DNA of 64,000 bases, from assembly GCF_008831285.2 (NCBI RefSeq), contig NC_045142.1, forward strand, positions 16,681,354 to 16,745,353, given 5' to 3'. A model generated the notes under the pieces. That model saw only the letters and a list, made by a program, of their open reading frames with translations, was not told where the DNA came from and searched no databases. Shown piece by piece: positions 10,592 through 20,040 of the stretch (position 1 is its first letter; every line of letters starts with the position of its first letter). This stretch comes from Nymphaea colorata (taxonomy: Eukaryota; Streptophyta; Magnoliopsida; Nymphaeales; Nymphaeaceae). A program made the translations under genes and the position numbers.

Positions 10592-10955
10592 GAAGAAACC
10601 AGAGTTGAGAAAGGTCAGCTTTCCTACTGTTCTCAGGAAGAAAAAAAAATGATGGATCCTTTTTGTTGTATCAAACATGAGATGCAAAATAGAAAGCAGC
10701 ATTTAGTTTTTAGAGATAAAAAGTAGACCCTATCAGCATTATTTCTTTGATACAGTTCTTTAATGTCAATCAGAAGAAACCAGAGTTGAGAAAGGTCAGC
10801 TTTCCTACTGTTCTCAGCAAGAAAAAAAATGATGGATCCTTTTTGTTGTATCAAACATGAGATGCAAAATAGAAAGCAGCATTTAGATTTTAGAGATAAA
10901 AAGTAGACCCTATCAGCATTATTTCTTTTATACAGTTCTTTAATGTCAATCAGAA
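10592..10955. repeat. 181-bp tandem duplication
   Basis: Two adjacent units start at 10592 and 10773, both beginning gaagaaaccagagttgag. They differ at only a handful of bases, for example at the 10804-10820 poly-A and at 10888. The second unit ends just before the LTR at 10963. Confidence 0.92.
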
Positions 10956-10962
10956 GTGCTGG

Positions 10963-11208
10963 TGTTAAGCAGATGCCATTGACTTTGATCTAACTGGATC
11001 CAGTCTAAATTCATAGCCACATGCTATCCAGATCCACACATCCTTATGTACTGCATTTCAACATATTTTCTGTTAGCTGAACATATTTGAATGAGAATTA
11101 TGGCATGACTTATTTCTGGCAGAAGTGACCTTGCAGCATCCCTCTTGTGTTCTCTCTTCTTTTCTTCTCCTCTGTATTGTGAAACTACAGCAATAACAAA
11201 ATCTTTCA
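10963..11208 (+). repeat. copia LTR (5' LTR by primer site)
   Basis: The right end is fixed by a primer-binding site directly after ...AATCTTTCA. A TGTTAAGC at 10963 is the likely left end, giving about 246 bp. It contains the usual CT-rich and TGTATTGTGAAAC stretch near the 3' end. No second copy was found downstream, so the element is incomplete. Confidence 0.6.
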
Positions 11209-11221
11209 TGGTATCAGAGGC
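11209..11221 (+). other. copia primer-binding site (initiator tRNA-Met)
   Basis: TGGTATCAGAGGC matches the canonical copia primer site TGGTATCAGAGC except near its end. It sits immediately after the LTR terminal CA and shows that a plus-strand copia element began here. Confidence 0.82.
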
Positions 11222-12628
11222 AGGTTAACAAGCTGTAGATTTTTGTAAAGGTATGTCCAAGGAGATCTGCAACCAAAAATGCAGTCAAGGGTTCCTTCTT
11301 TAATCTTCTTCCTTACTCAAAGGTTCTTTTCTCCTTTCAAACATGTTTCCTTCTCTGTTTCCATTCTTCAGAAAATCCGCAGTAGGAGTATCGTTGGTCC
11401 TCAACCCTAACGTGCCTGATTTTTTTATTTTTCCTTTTCCTGAACGTCATGATATTACCCTTTTCCATTGTTTCCCTCTGAAATCTATTTCTGACCCGCA
11501 GCTGTCATTGGATCTACAGGTTTTTTGCCTTCATTTCAACTTTGCAGATTTTATCTCCAGTGTCAGGCATGGAAATATTAAGCCAGATGCCAGATTTAAT
11601 ATTCCTGTATATCTGCAAATGTAAGTCTATCTACAGATCTGAAATTATTCCTCCATCTAACATCAGATCTAGAGTTTTATTTTTCACGATTCTATGGATC
11701 CTTCGTGTCTTCTTTTTCAATGTGTTGCTTGTGATTGTTTTAGGTTATGAAGATCCACCCTTGAGATTGCCCTGAGATAACCTTAAGGGATGTCATCAGC
11801 CCTCATGTTGCCTTAGGGTGTCAGCAGAGAAATTCTTACGTACTGTCCTCTCATTAAGAAAAGAAGAACATAAAGAAAAAGAAAGGCTCAATCATACAAG
11901 ACTGCTGCTGCACTGCATCAATACTGTTATATTTCAAAATCAGGGATCTTCTTATCTCATTCTTCTTCTTGCATCTAAACCCTTTTACTCTTTCATATTC
12001 CTATTGAGAAAAGGGGGATTCCTCCTTTCATTTGGTTTTGTCCAATATCATGCAAATTGTACTATACATATCTACTTGGACACATCTTGCACCTTAGAAG
12101 AGAGTAATGCACCATATCTTACTGTATAGTATGATACAAGGCATGACAATACAATGTAATACGCCTCAGATCCCATGACATGAGAACGGCATGAAAAGAG
12201 GGGGGTCAGACCCCCAGTTTTTGTTTAAACTTTAAAAGCTCCCTCTCAATTTTTCTGTGAGCTGTGAGGGAGATCTCGCTATGTTAAGGAAGAAAACTTC
12301 AATTTCAAACTAGATGTACAAGTGAAGTAGCGAACTACGGTTGAAGAAAGACGGGTTTCCCATTTCTACCATGAAAGGCATAAAACCTCATGCTTTTACC
12401 ATACATTTATATTGTTTTTATCAAGACATGATTTTAAGTGACCCACACGGCAATGGTCCACATCTCAAAGCAAAAAAGTTGGGCTAGAGTGTGACCCCTA
12501 GGAAGTGGAGGATGGGGACAATAAAGATGATATCAACCATTTCACAATTAACTCATACAAAGTTCATGCAGATCACATTCTTATTTCTATAAAATAATGC
12601 TAGAAGTGCCATAAATAAATAGATGATT

Positions 12629-12630
<2 letters not shown>
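11222..12630. other. Possible copia leader, then non-coding DNA
   Basis: About 600 bp after the primer site are T/C-rich and lack gag. No copia protein follows, so either the element lost its coding part or it was a non-coding (LARD/TRIM-like) derivative. A short hairpin GGGGGTC-A-GACCCCC lies at about 12203-12217. Nothing else recognised. Confidence 0.4.

Positions 12631-12689
<59 letters not shown>
12631..12689. repeat. (AT)n microsatellite
   Basis: An uninterrupted 59-bp AT run, followed by G8 and (GA)n. It borders a dispersed segment that recurs next to other AT runs in the window. Confidence 0.97.
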
Positions 12690-12692
<3 letters not shown>

Positions 12693-12699
12693 GGGGAGA

Positions 12700-13450
12700 G
12701 AGAGAGACTAACTAGGCCTATTTATTCATTTAATTAAGTAGATTACTTGTTTGATGATTGAATGCAGTGCGGCACCTTCAACAAGTTGACGGGTTAGGGC
12801 GAGCTTATCCATGTAGTAAGAAATCAATTTTCTCAAAGATCATTGCAACTTTCCTCCTTGGTGGGCCATTACAGATCCTTTGATGGGATTTTCATATGAT
12901 CCGATCAGGTTGACTGAAAACTGGATTGGCCAGGTCATTCCTGAATATTCAAGGGATTCAAATAAAAGTCAAGAAGAATGAGGAGACTTCGGGTGGTGGA
13001 GGAGGAGAAACTGAACTTTAGCCACCAGCATTGTCATGGGATGTCGCTTGTTGATTTCTTCAATCGATGCTGCTTGAGTTTTCGACACTGACGGTCAACG
13101 GCGAAGCTACCAATTGGTAACATATTTATTACATGATTAAGAAAAAAACTTAGTACAATCAATTATCAGAAACTTCATTATTTTATCATCTAGCTAGTTC
13201 CACCTCCAACCATGGTTAGTGGCAGATAGAGTTAGGAATGTTGGACTTAGGGGCACTAATTTAAAGAATCTCATAAAGAATCTCATACCTATCGGGTCAC
13301 TGGTGCATATAAAGAAGCAAGTAGTTGAAAGCTTACGTAAAAATGAAAATAAAGAAATTTGATAGGACCATTTGGGCAACTGCCTACACCAGCCCACGTA
13401 TGACTCCACCAAAGGCTCTAGCCCCAATCTCAATTTTCTGTACTTCCATG
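12700..13450. repeat. Dispersed family segment (related to blocks X and Y)
   Basis: Words such as ggatgtcgcttgttgatttc (13035), gaatattcaagggattcaaa (12943) and a stretch about attatcagaaacttcat (13159) recur in order-shuffled form at 27.2-28.1, 32.2-32.4, 40.4-40.5, 47.1-48.0 and 55.2-55.5 kb. No protein coding recognised, so its nature (non-autonomous transposon or old duplication) is unknown. Confidence 0.6.
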
Positions 13451-14288
13451 AATTTCATGGTCCTGACAATCAAAATAGGGTTCGTATAAAATTTTAAAAT
13501 AAAATTTGAATTGACACTGAGAAATGCACATTTAAAATAAATAGCAAATTAAGTAGATTACTTGTTTGATGATTGAATGCAGTGCGGAACCTTCAACAAT
13601 ATATATTTATTTGGATAATAGTGAAAATGAATCCATTATATAGACCATTCCTTTCTAATAAATGTTTATAACAATCGGAATCAGAACCGAAACCCAAAGC
13701 GAAACAACCTGCAGGCTGTCGGTAAGATAAATCAGTATACTATATTTAAAAAAATAAGTGAAAAAAGCAAAGGAAAAAATCTTAAAAGTATTTAAAGATA
13801 AATAAATAACAACATGGGGCAACAGCCACTGGATAAAACAGGTTTGCCAAACAATTCAAATTGACTTAAATTAATTCAGGGCAACTTTTTATAAACACTG
13901 TTCTCAAATGCATGACATTTTAGTGGACCTCTTGCTTGTGGAGAAAACTCTTCTTTGTTACGGGTGAGCGGGAGTGAACCTGCCAGCTGGATACATGAGG
14001 GGCAAAAGCTCTACTCATCCCCGTTACCCCAGGGTCTAGAGAAACATCAAAACCTGGGGAATTTATGGTCAATCCCTTCAGTTTAGGAGTATTCTCTTAG
14101 ATGGAACTTGTTAAGAATAATATTCTGCTTTTTTTAAAAATATATATATAAAAGCACCATATTCTTATTTCAAGAAACGTAACTGCATTTCAATTAACAA
14201 AAAAATTAATCTTCTAATAAATTAAAGACAGTGCAGGTACTATATGTTCCGAATTTTAGCTACACATGTACTCGTTTAATATTCTTCA
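13451..14288. other. Non-coding; possible tRNA-derived SINE trace
   Basis: The only structured part is 13945-14045. On the minus strand it has GGTTCACTCC, close to a Pol III box B, about 45 bp after GATGAGTAGAG, a weak box A-like stretch. A repeat of 13552-13590 (agtagattacttgtttgatg) also occurs at 12737-12756. Confidence 0.3.
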
Positions 14289-14445
14289 GTGATCCCAAAA
14301 TCTGTTCCAAACATGTGTCCGCAACTTGAAAATATGTTGCTAACCGTCCCATACATGTCTCAGGGACTCAAGAATATGTCGCTGTGTACTAAATCCGTTC
14401 CAAACATGTGTAAGGGACTCAAAAATATGTTGCTAGCCAGTACAC
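14289..14445 (+). repeat. Three degenerate tandem units of about 47-56 bp
   Basis: Each unit has the pattern gt-tCCAAACATGTgt, then a short run, then ctcaAaAATATGTtGCT. In translation it gives the repeated motif SVPNM...LKNMLL. It lies just left of the shared 14.5-15.0 kb segment. Confidence 0.55.
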
Positions 14446-14499
14446 TGTGCAAGCTACAACAACCATCATTATTGATGGAGGGTTAGCCTTGTTAGTTGC

Positions 14500-15020
14500 A
14501 AAGTTAAAAGACATTGTGAAGTTAATCGACTTATATAACCGTCACAGAACACATTGTGTTATGGGACGGAAAATTCCATCGTCAAAGTTACAATAAGGTG
14601 TAGGCACATTCCATGGTCATTATGCTAACTTAAAGCAACTAATGTCGCAACAAACACAACTAAGACATGGTGGCCATTTTCATCAGTAATCGTTTGTGCA
14701 ACGGGACTTGTGTTGGTAGAGTTTTGACTGTCTTGATTACTTATTAGCGACAGAATTGCCAGTATTAGCGACAGTCGAGTTAAAGCCATAGTTAGTGTTC
14801 ATACTCACTCAGACATATCTTAGTTAAGCTTTAAACTTAAACGGAGGGGAAAACATCTTTAAAACAAGATACATATATTTATTCAACATGAAAAAATAAC
14901 ACCATCAACCACATGACAATCAGGACATAAAACATAAGCAGCGTCCAATGCTGCCAATTATAGACTAGTATAGAGAACCACATAGATCATCACGAAAGAA
15001 ACATATATATATATATGTAT
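14500..15020 (+). repeat. AP1 3'-flank segment, recurs inverted at 58740-59260
   Basis: Co-linear similarity to the reverse complement of 58740-59260: shared words include CACATTGTGTTATG, GGCACATTCC, GCAACGGGACTTGT, AACGGAGGG and GCAGCGTCCAA. Both copies end in an AT run (15003-15018; 58738-58763). GTCGCTAATA-type repeats near 14745-14780 resemble those in the ends of CACTA elements, but no clear terminal repeat was found. Confidence 0.85.
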
Positions 15021-15026
15021 AAAACT

Positions 15027-16934
15027 TTAGCCCTGAGTACATTCAATTGGTGCAAAAGAAAGCAGCCCCTTCCCCATATCATATTTCACATGCATGTTCT
15101 GCTGGAAAACATTCCCGAAAATGGCCAAGCTAGCCGTCGCACTTCTATACATCCAAAAGATATTTGAAGGTGGCAACTTCATGTCTGCATTGGTGGAATG
15201 AAAGGTCATCTCCAGCAATCCTTAATATGGATCACCAGTATTCTCTACATTATAACACAAATAATCTTGGTTAGGATGATAGAATCTTTTATGGTTTGTG
15301 ACTTTAGCCACCGTGTTTGCCACTTGGTCATACACATCTTTGGCAAGATAGTCAGTGTGGTACCTAAGTCTATCATGATTGATCCAGCATATCCCAACCA
15401 TGTTGCTGTCTGTGCACCTCCAAACTATATGTTGAGTCTGTTGTTCTCCACATCTATGTAATCTAGTGTGAGTGTATAGAAAGTGCCTTGAGCTGCATTT
15501 GCTTTCATTGGCGTCTGTTGAACCTCTTGGGTTCCGAAGAACTCTACCTCCTCACAGAATTTGATCTACTCAATGACATTATTTTTCTTGCTATGGAGAG
15601 GAAGACTGTAAGCAAATTTATGGTTAATAAAGAAGCCGATGTGACTAACAAGTGAAAGAGATCCTGGCCTGAGGCCAACAAGACTAGAATCGACAAGATT
15701 TTCGAAATCAACACTATTTTCTTTATGAACGCAACCAAAGGCGATTGTCGGAAGCTTGATGGTGCCATCAGTGCCATCCTCAAACCAAAATCTTTTGAGC
15801 TCAAGGGACCCTTCTACAACAGATCCATCACCATATGAGGACTTGATGCTACGAAGTTGGTTGTCATCACAAGCAGACCAGAAGCTAGTGGTGCATCTCA
15901 GGTTATGGTATGTGGAAGACTGAATTGGCTTTAATGTGGAGTTCATTTGGCAGGTAAAGTTGTAGTAAGGAACACACAATGTCCATATGAGGTTGCTGCC
16001 AGTATCGATCATGACCCATAGGATTGGACTTCTAGTGAAGTTGCTGCTTCGATAACTTGAAACAACTGCCTACCAGCCTATTCTCCCATTGATTTAAGTA
16101 TATAGGTTGTATGGTGGGATTTGATAAGAAATAGTTGGACATACGGCCAACTTTCTTTTTAAAATTTTTGTCTTGTCATACAGGCGGAAGTTTTCCAAAA
16201 CATTTCAACCAAGTTGATTGGAGGATGTCAATGCTTGTCGGCAGTTTCATCTGTTTAGCGGGGACCATAACACATTTCACAAGTTGTCCAGATAGTCCTC
16301 CTTAACTCAATTAAACATGAAAACAAAGAGAATAATCGTAGCAATTGAATCTTGAAAGGACCCTTAGATAGCTGGACACAAGTTTCAATCAATTTTTGTT
16401 ACTTTTCACAAGATAGAGTTGCCAGATCAGCTCGTTTGTAAACTTTATACGACACAAGTTTCCATTTCTTTCTTTCTTTTCATGCATCAAGTTCCACTGT
16501 GATAACCCAGATGAACGTTTCTAGGATCAATGGGCTTTAGTTCTAAACTTCTAAGCTATCGGGGCATTTCCTTGAAATCTGGAATTTGCCAGATATTTCC
16601 AGATTTTAACGGTCAGGCATTGGAATTAGTTCATCTGGTCAGTCTTCATGAGAATACACGTGGATGGTCGTTTTGTTGGTGTTGGCATAACCTGAAGCCA
16701 ATCGGGGGCTCAACTTGAAGCGTAGAGCTGCCCTGCTCAGTGCGTCGAACTGGAGTGGGTGAAGGATCATAGAGATGAGAGAGAGGCAAGTCTTGGTGAA
16801 TGATGTCTATCGAGAAGCCTGGATTTTTGGTTAACATTGACAGTGTTAGTGAAGATGTTGGTAGGAAAGTTTGATAGTGCAACTGGGAGAAGTTACAGGA
16901 GGAGGATCATGAAGGAGGAGAGGAAGGTGGCTAT
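15027..16934 (-). pseudogene. Aspartic protease pseudogene AP1 (nepenthesin/CDR1-like, A1 family)
   Basis: The C-terminus (GNVFQQNMHVKYDMGKGLL, ending ECTQG-stop at 15027) and centre (IDTGSNLIWT, IAFGCVHKENS, LSLVSHIGFF) match the intact paralogue at 51824-53155. The expected start codon is ATA (16934-16932), with an in-frame TAA about 13 codons later. Frames shift around 16646 and 15545-15220. About 0.6 kb of unrelated DNA (about 16060-16650) splits the N-terminal propeptide from the first catalytic motif, and the second active-site region reads with DLGT-like decay. It still shows DTGS and FGCV, which the intact copy has lost. Confidence 0.9.
16060..16650. other. Unidentified insertion in AP1
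   Basis: AP2 has no DNA at this point, so this is an insertion of about 0.6 kb. No terminal repeats, coding motif or poly-A were identified. It could be a decayed solo LTR or MITE, or an old translocation. Confidence 0.45.
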
Positions 16935-16974
16935 GGCAACTGTTAATCATATATCTACAAAGAAAAACTCCTTG

Positions 16975-16986
16975 TATTTATAAAGG
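16975..16986 (-). promoter_or_regulatory. TATA box of AP1 pseudogene
   Basis: The minus strand reads CTTTATAAATAC about 45 bp upstream of the decayed start codon. The same TTATAAAT box at the same spacing precedes AP2 and AP3, which supports it as the ancestral core promoter. Confidence 0.6.
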
Positions 16987-17302
16987 AGATCATGAGGTAG
17001 GTTGTGACTGAGGGTTTGGATTTAAATACAAATGGTGGGGAAAAGAAGCACATGGTCCAAGTGAGTAGCGTGTGGATTGTTCCACATGTAACAGTTCTTG
17101 GTCAAGGAGAAGATGTGGTTATCACGTGAAGGAGCAGAGAAAGGGAACAACATGAAACCTAGGTTAGAGTTAGCAAAATGTTCATGAACATCACTTTATC
17201 AAGGGTGGTGGAGGCTCTCACCCATCCTTAGAGATGATGGATCATGAAAAGTCACCTATTGATCAAGGATTCCAGTCAGTTCTATCAGCGCGATGATTTT
17301 GG

Positions 17303-18014
17303 GTGTCGGTGGTAAAGAGCGCTGGTGTTGTGCACCAAAATGAGTGGGAGGAGGTATTTGGATTACCAGATCTTGCAGTGTGTGAAATTGAGGGGAAGCA
17401 AATGATCAGACCTTTCAGATGGACTGCTATTGCAATTCTATTAGGCTGTAGCTCAAGATTTCATCTGGATTGGGTGGAAGTTTTTCACAATTTTTATCAG
17501 GTGAAAACAATTTTCACTCCTTCCCGACTCTTTTTGATCAAGGCTTCCTCAAAGGAATATTTAAAGGAAGTTATGCAACAAAAAAAATGGCATGTTCGTG
17601 ATAGGTTTTTGGTCTCCAGCAAGTGGAAGTCAGGAATGCCGTTCCGACTTCAAGCTGCCACGAGAACCCCTCTAGGGATTCGTCTACCGAAGTTGCCTCC
17701 TTATATGTGGAACTGCAAGGTGTTAGCTGGTGTCGTTAAGGTTCTAGGTAGTTTTTTTGTAGATGCTGATGGCTTCACTTATGGGTTCGATTTGTATACT
17801 TGATGGTGATAAAGTTCTTGAATAAATGGTGGAAGATGAAACAAAAATTTGTTTCTGTACCTTATGTGGGGTTTCATTACATTCCACAAGAGATCGTCTC
17901 AATCGTATGAGGGAGGGAAAAGTGAATACTAAACCCCCAAATGGATGTACTCAGGCCATTGTTGCTAATAGAGGGTGGAATCTAGGCTCTAAGCAGTGCA
18001 AGCTATCTAATATT
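17303..18014 (+). pseudogene. LINE ORF1 remnant (DUF4283-like and CCHC zinc knuckle)
   Basis: The 17303-17803 frame has the plant L1 ORF1 pattern: FLIKASSKEYLKEVMQQKKW, WHVRDRFLVSSKWKSG, then LGIRLPKLPPYMWN, as in DUF4283. A short break leads to 17826-18014 with CFCTLCGVSLHS, a zinc knuckle. ORF1 proteins coat the LINE RNA. The frame is interrupted at 17803 and by the transposon at 18017. Confidence 0.85.
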
Positions 18015-18599
18015 AAGGGGCCGTTTGATGGCCTGGAAATATATTTCCGGAAATATATTTCTGGAAATATAGGAAATGGAAAAATGGAATGGGAAAAATC
18101 TTTCCGATTCCAATTTTGGTGTGTGTGTGATGACTCAGAAATATATTTCCAGAAATTTATTTCTGTGTTTGATAAAAAAGAAACATATTTCTAATTAAAA
18201 GGAGGGAATGAGAGAAAAACAGTTAAATAACTGTTTACAACCAAGTAACTAGTAATTGTTTACAACCAAGAAACGTAACGTAATAAAATTATCAAGCAAG
18301 CAGAGAGTAAAAAGTGTTGTCAATCTAATAAATAAACAAAGGAAATCGCCATTACAAATACAATCCTCTCAAACACACACTGCACTTTTGCATAATTACA
18401 GGGTATCCTGCGTATTTAAACATGCCTACAACTGTTAATTCCATAATAATTTTCTGCTGTCAGCAGTTGCTATGAAATTATAAGTACTCCGAGCAAAATT
18501 CGCTGCATAACAAGTGAGAAATGAAACACAGAAAAAGTGGTGGAAATCGCCATTTCAAATTTTCATTACTCTTGTATTCAATGTCCACAACCTCGGGTA

Positions 18600-19307
18600 T
18601 TCAATGTCCACAACCTCGGTTTCATTGTTAGAATTATTATCTGTTAGCACCACCTTCACCCCATGGCTGCTGCACAACCTCGGATTTTGCACCTTATCTG
18701 CCATAACAACATAAAAATTAAATCCAAAAGCCAACTGATCGATGAGTTTCTTCCTATGAACCAATGAACCGATGAGTTTCTTCTGCTCTATAGGGTAAGG
18801 AAGAAATTTCTCATTTTCCTATCGTTCCTGTCTGGGATATACCATGGTTAAGAGAAACTTCAATCCCTACTTTAACACACAACCCTGTAAATTGCACCAA
18901 AATGAGCCACAAAGGTTTGCCTAACATAAAGATCCACGGGGAGTGAACAGACCAATAAATTTACAGAATTAGCAGAGCAATGCATACCTGCAAGCATCCT
19001 CCACAACCAAACAAACTAGAATTAGCTGTCCCAACATATCCTCCATTGAAATCCAAAGCTAAAAGTCCATATCCACAAGCCCCAACTGATAAAAGAGAAC
19101 AAAAAACGAGTATCTTTAGACTTGAACATAAGGAGCTAACGCGAAGTTCAAAATTGGAAGAACAGCAAGTGAAATATGAAGACAATAGCCAAAACCTGAG
19201 AGAACAGAAGCGGAAGCAGCAGACAAAGTATGCACGCATCGATCACAAGCCATGGATAAAGAACAATGGAAAAGAAGGAAGACCCCCAGCAAAGTGAAGA
19301 ATCCCAT
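18600..19307 (-). pseudogene. Captured expansin-like A gene fragment (exons 1-3)
   Basis: Exon 1 (19307-19196) starts MGFFTLLGVFLLFHCSLSMA, a signal peptide, then CDRCVH, the mature start typical of expansin-like A. Exon 2 (19085-18988) gives GACGYGLLALDFNGG and FGCGGCLQ, the family-45-like expansin region with its cysteines. Exon 3 (18697 to about 18600) gives LCSSHGVKVVLTDNN. Introns of 110 and 290 nt have GT/AG borders, and exons 1-2 join in frame (112+98=210 nt). Exon 3 lacks one A after the RCK codons, shifting the frame, and its end carries a 21-bp duplication. The C-terminal pollen-allergen domain is absent. Expansins loosen cell walls; this piece cannot make one. Confidence 0.85.
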
Positions 19308-19489
19308 GTTCGTGTTTCTGATAGAGGAGGTCCTGCTCTCGATGAACCAAATTGAACATAGTCCCTCAGAATCAACGAGGTCGGAATGGGAGAGAGAGAG
19401 AGGGAAATAGACCTGGATGGCATCGAAGATGGTGATGGCGGATAGCAGAAGGATACCCAAATCTCTCGGTTGTAAGAGAGAGAGAGATT

Positions 19490-19615
19490 GGCGATACCTT
19501 CTTTCCCCTTTCTTCCCTTCTTCCTCTTTCCCCTTCGTTCTTCCTCTTTCCCCTTCGTTCTTCCCCCTTCCCCTTCGTTCTTCCTCCTTCTTCCTCTTTC
19601 CCCTTCCGCTGCTCT
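19490..19615 (+). repeat. Pyrimidine-rich tandem repeat (ttcctctttccccttcg type)
   Basis: Degenerate units of about 19-20 bp (gttcttcctctttccccttc and variants) repeat several times inside the captured transposon. Translation on either strand is low-complexity and not a gene. Confidence 0.75.
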
Positions 19616-19686
19616 GGTGAGGAGATGCCCAATCAAGCCGCTGGTGAGGAGATGCTCAAATCAAGCCGCTGGAGGAAGACTAAGCT

Positions 19687-19846
19687 GGGTGTGAGGAGGG
19701 GAAGACAACGACGGTGCTGGGTGTGAGGCGAGGAAGACGACGACGGTGTTGGGCGTGAGGCGAGGAAGACGACGACAGTGCTGGATGTGAGGCGAGGAAG
19801 ACGACGACGATGCTGGGCGTGAGGCGAGGAAGACGATGACGCCCGT
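19687..19846. repeat. 32-bp minisatellite, five copies
   Basis: Units start at 19687, 19719, 19751, 19783 and 19815 with the pattern GGGYGTGAGGCGAGGAAGAC followed by GACGACGGTGYT. The period of 32 is not a multiple of three, so the proline/serine/arginine-rich frames across it are not real proteins. Confidence 0.9.
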
Positions 19847-20040
19847 AACGGGCAGAAAAAAAAACCAGGAAATATCTTTCCACCCTGCTGGGTAGAAAGA
19901 TGTTTTCGGAAATATGTTTCCGGAATCGACCTTAACGGTCGAAAAAACATTTCCGTGTTTGTTATCCTGGAAATTTTTTTAAAATTTGAAATATATTTCC
20001 GGGTGAACAGTAGATTTCCAGGGCATCAAACACCCCCTAA

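Larger units (their letters stand above)
18017..20037. mobile_element. 2021-bp Pack-type TIR transposon, PIF/Harbinger-like, carrying an expansin-like A fragment
   Basis: The left end GGGGCCGTTTGATGGCCTGG and the right end (reverse complement GGGGGTGTTTGATGCCCTGG) form a terminal inverted repeat of about 24 bp. Both flanks are TAA (18014-18016, 20038-20040), the 3-bp TWA-type target duplication of PIF/Harbinger/Tourist elements. Subterminal GGAAATATATTTCC arrays occur at both ends. No transposase frame is present, so it is non-autonomous. Inside, on the minus strand, are three exons of an expansin-like A gene. The element sits in LINE ORF1 and is therefore younger than the LINE. Superfamily assignment rests on TIR and TSD only. 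Confidence 0.85.

Noticed and set aside
12203-12217. GGGGGTC-A-GACCCCC hairpin as a terminator or ncRNA
   Set aside because: Only seven-base arms with a one-base centre; no other structure or transcription signal around it.
15198-15461. Plus-strand 87-residue frame
   Set aside because: It is the antisense of the AP1 protease pseudogene. The same holds for 52016-52309 and 52652-52982 over AP2.
19148-19636. Arginine/glutamate/glycine-rich frames of 86-162 residues in the transposon
   Set aside because: They cross the pyrimidine-rich tandem repeat and the captured expansin exons in the wrong frame; composition reflects the repeat.
19633-19950. Serine/proline/arginine-rich frames
   Set aside because: Produced by the 32-bp minisatellite, which changes frame each unit.
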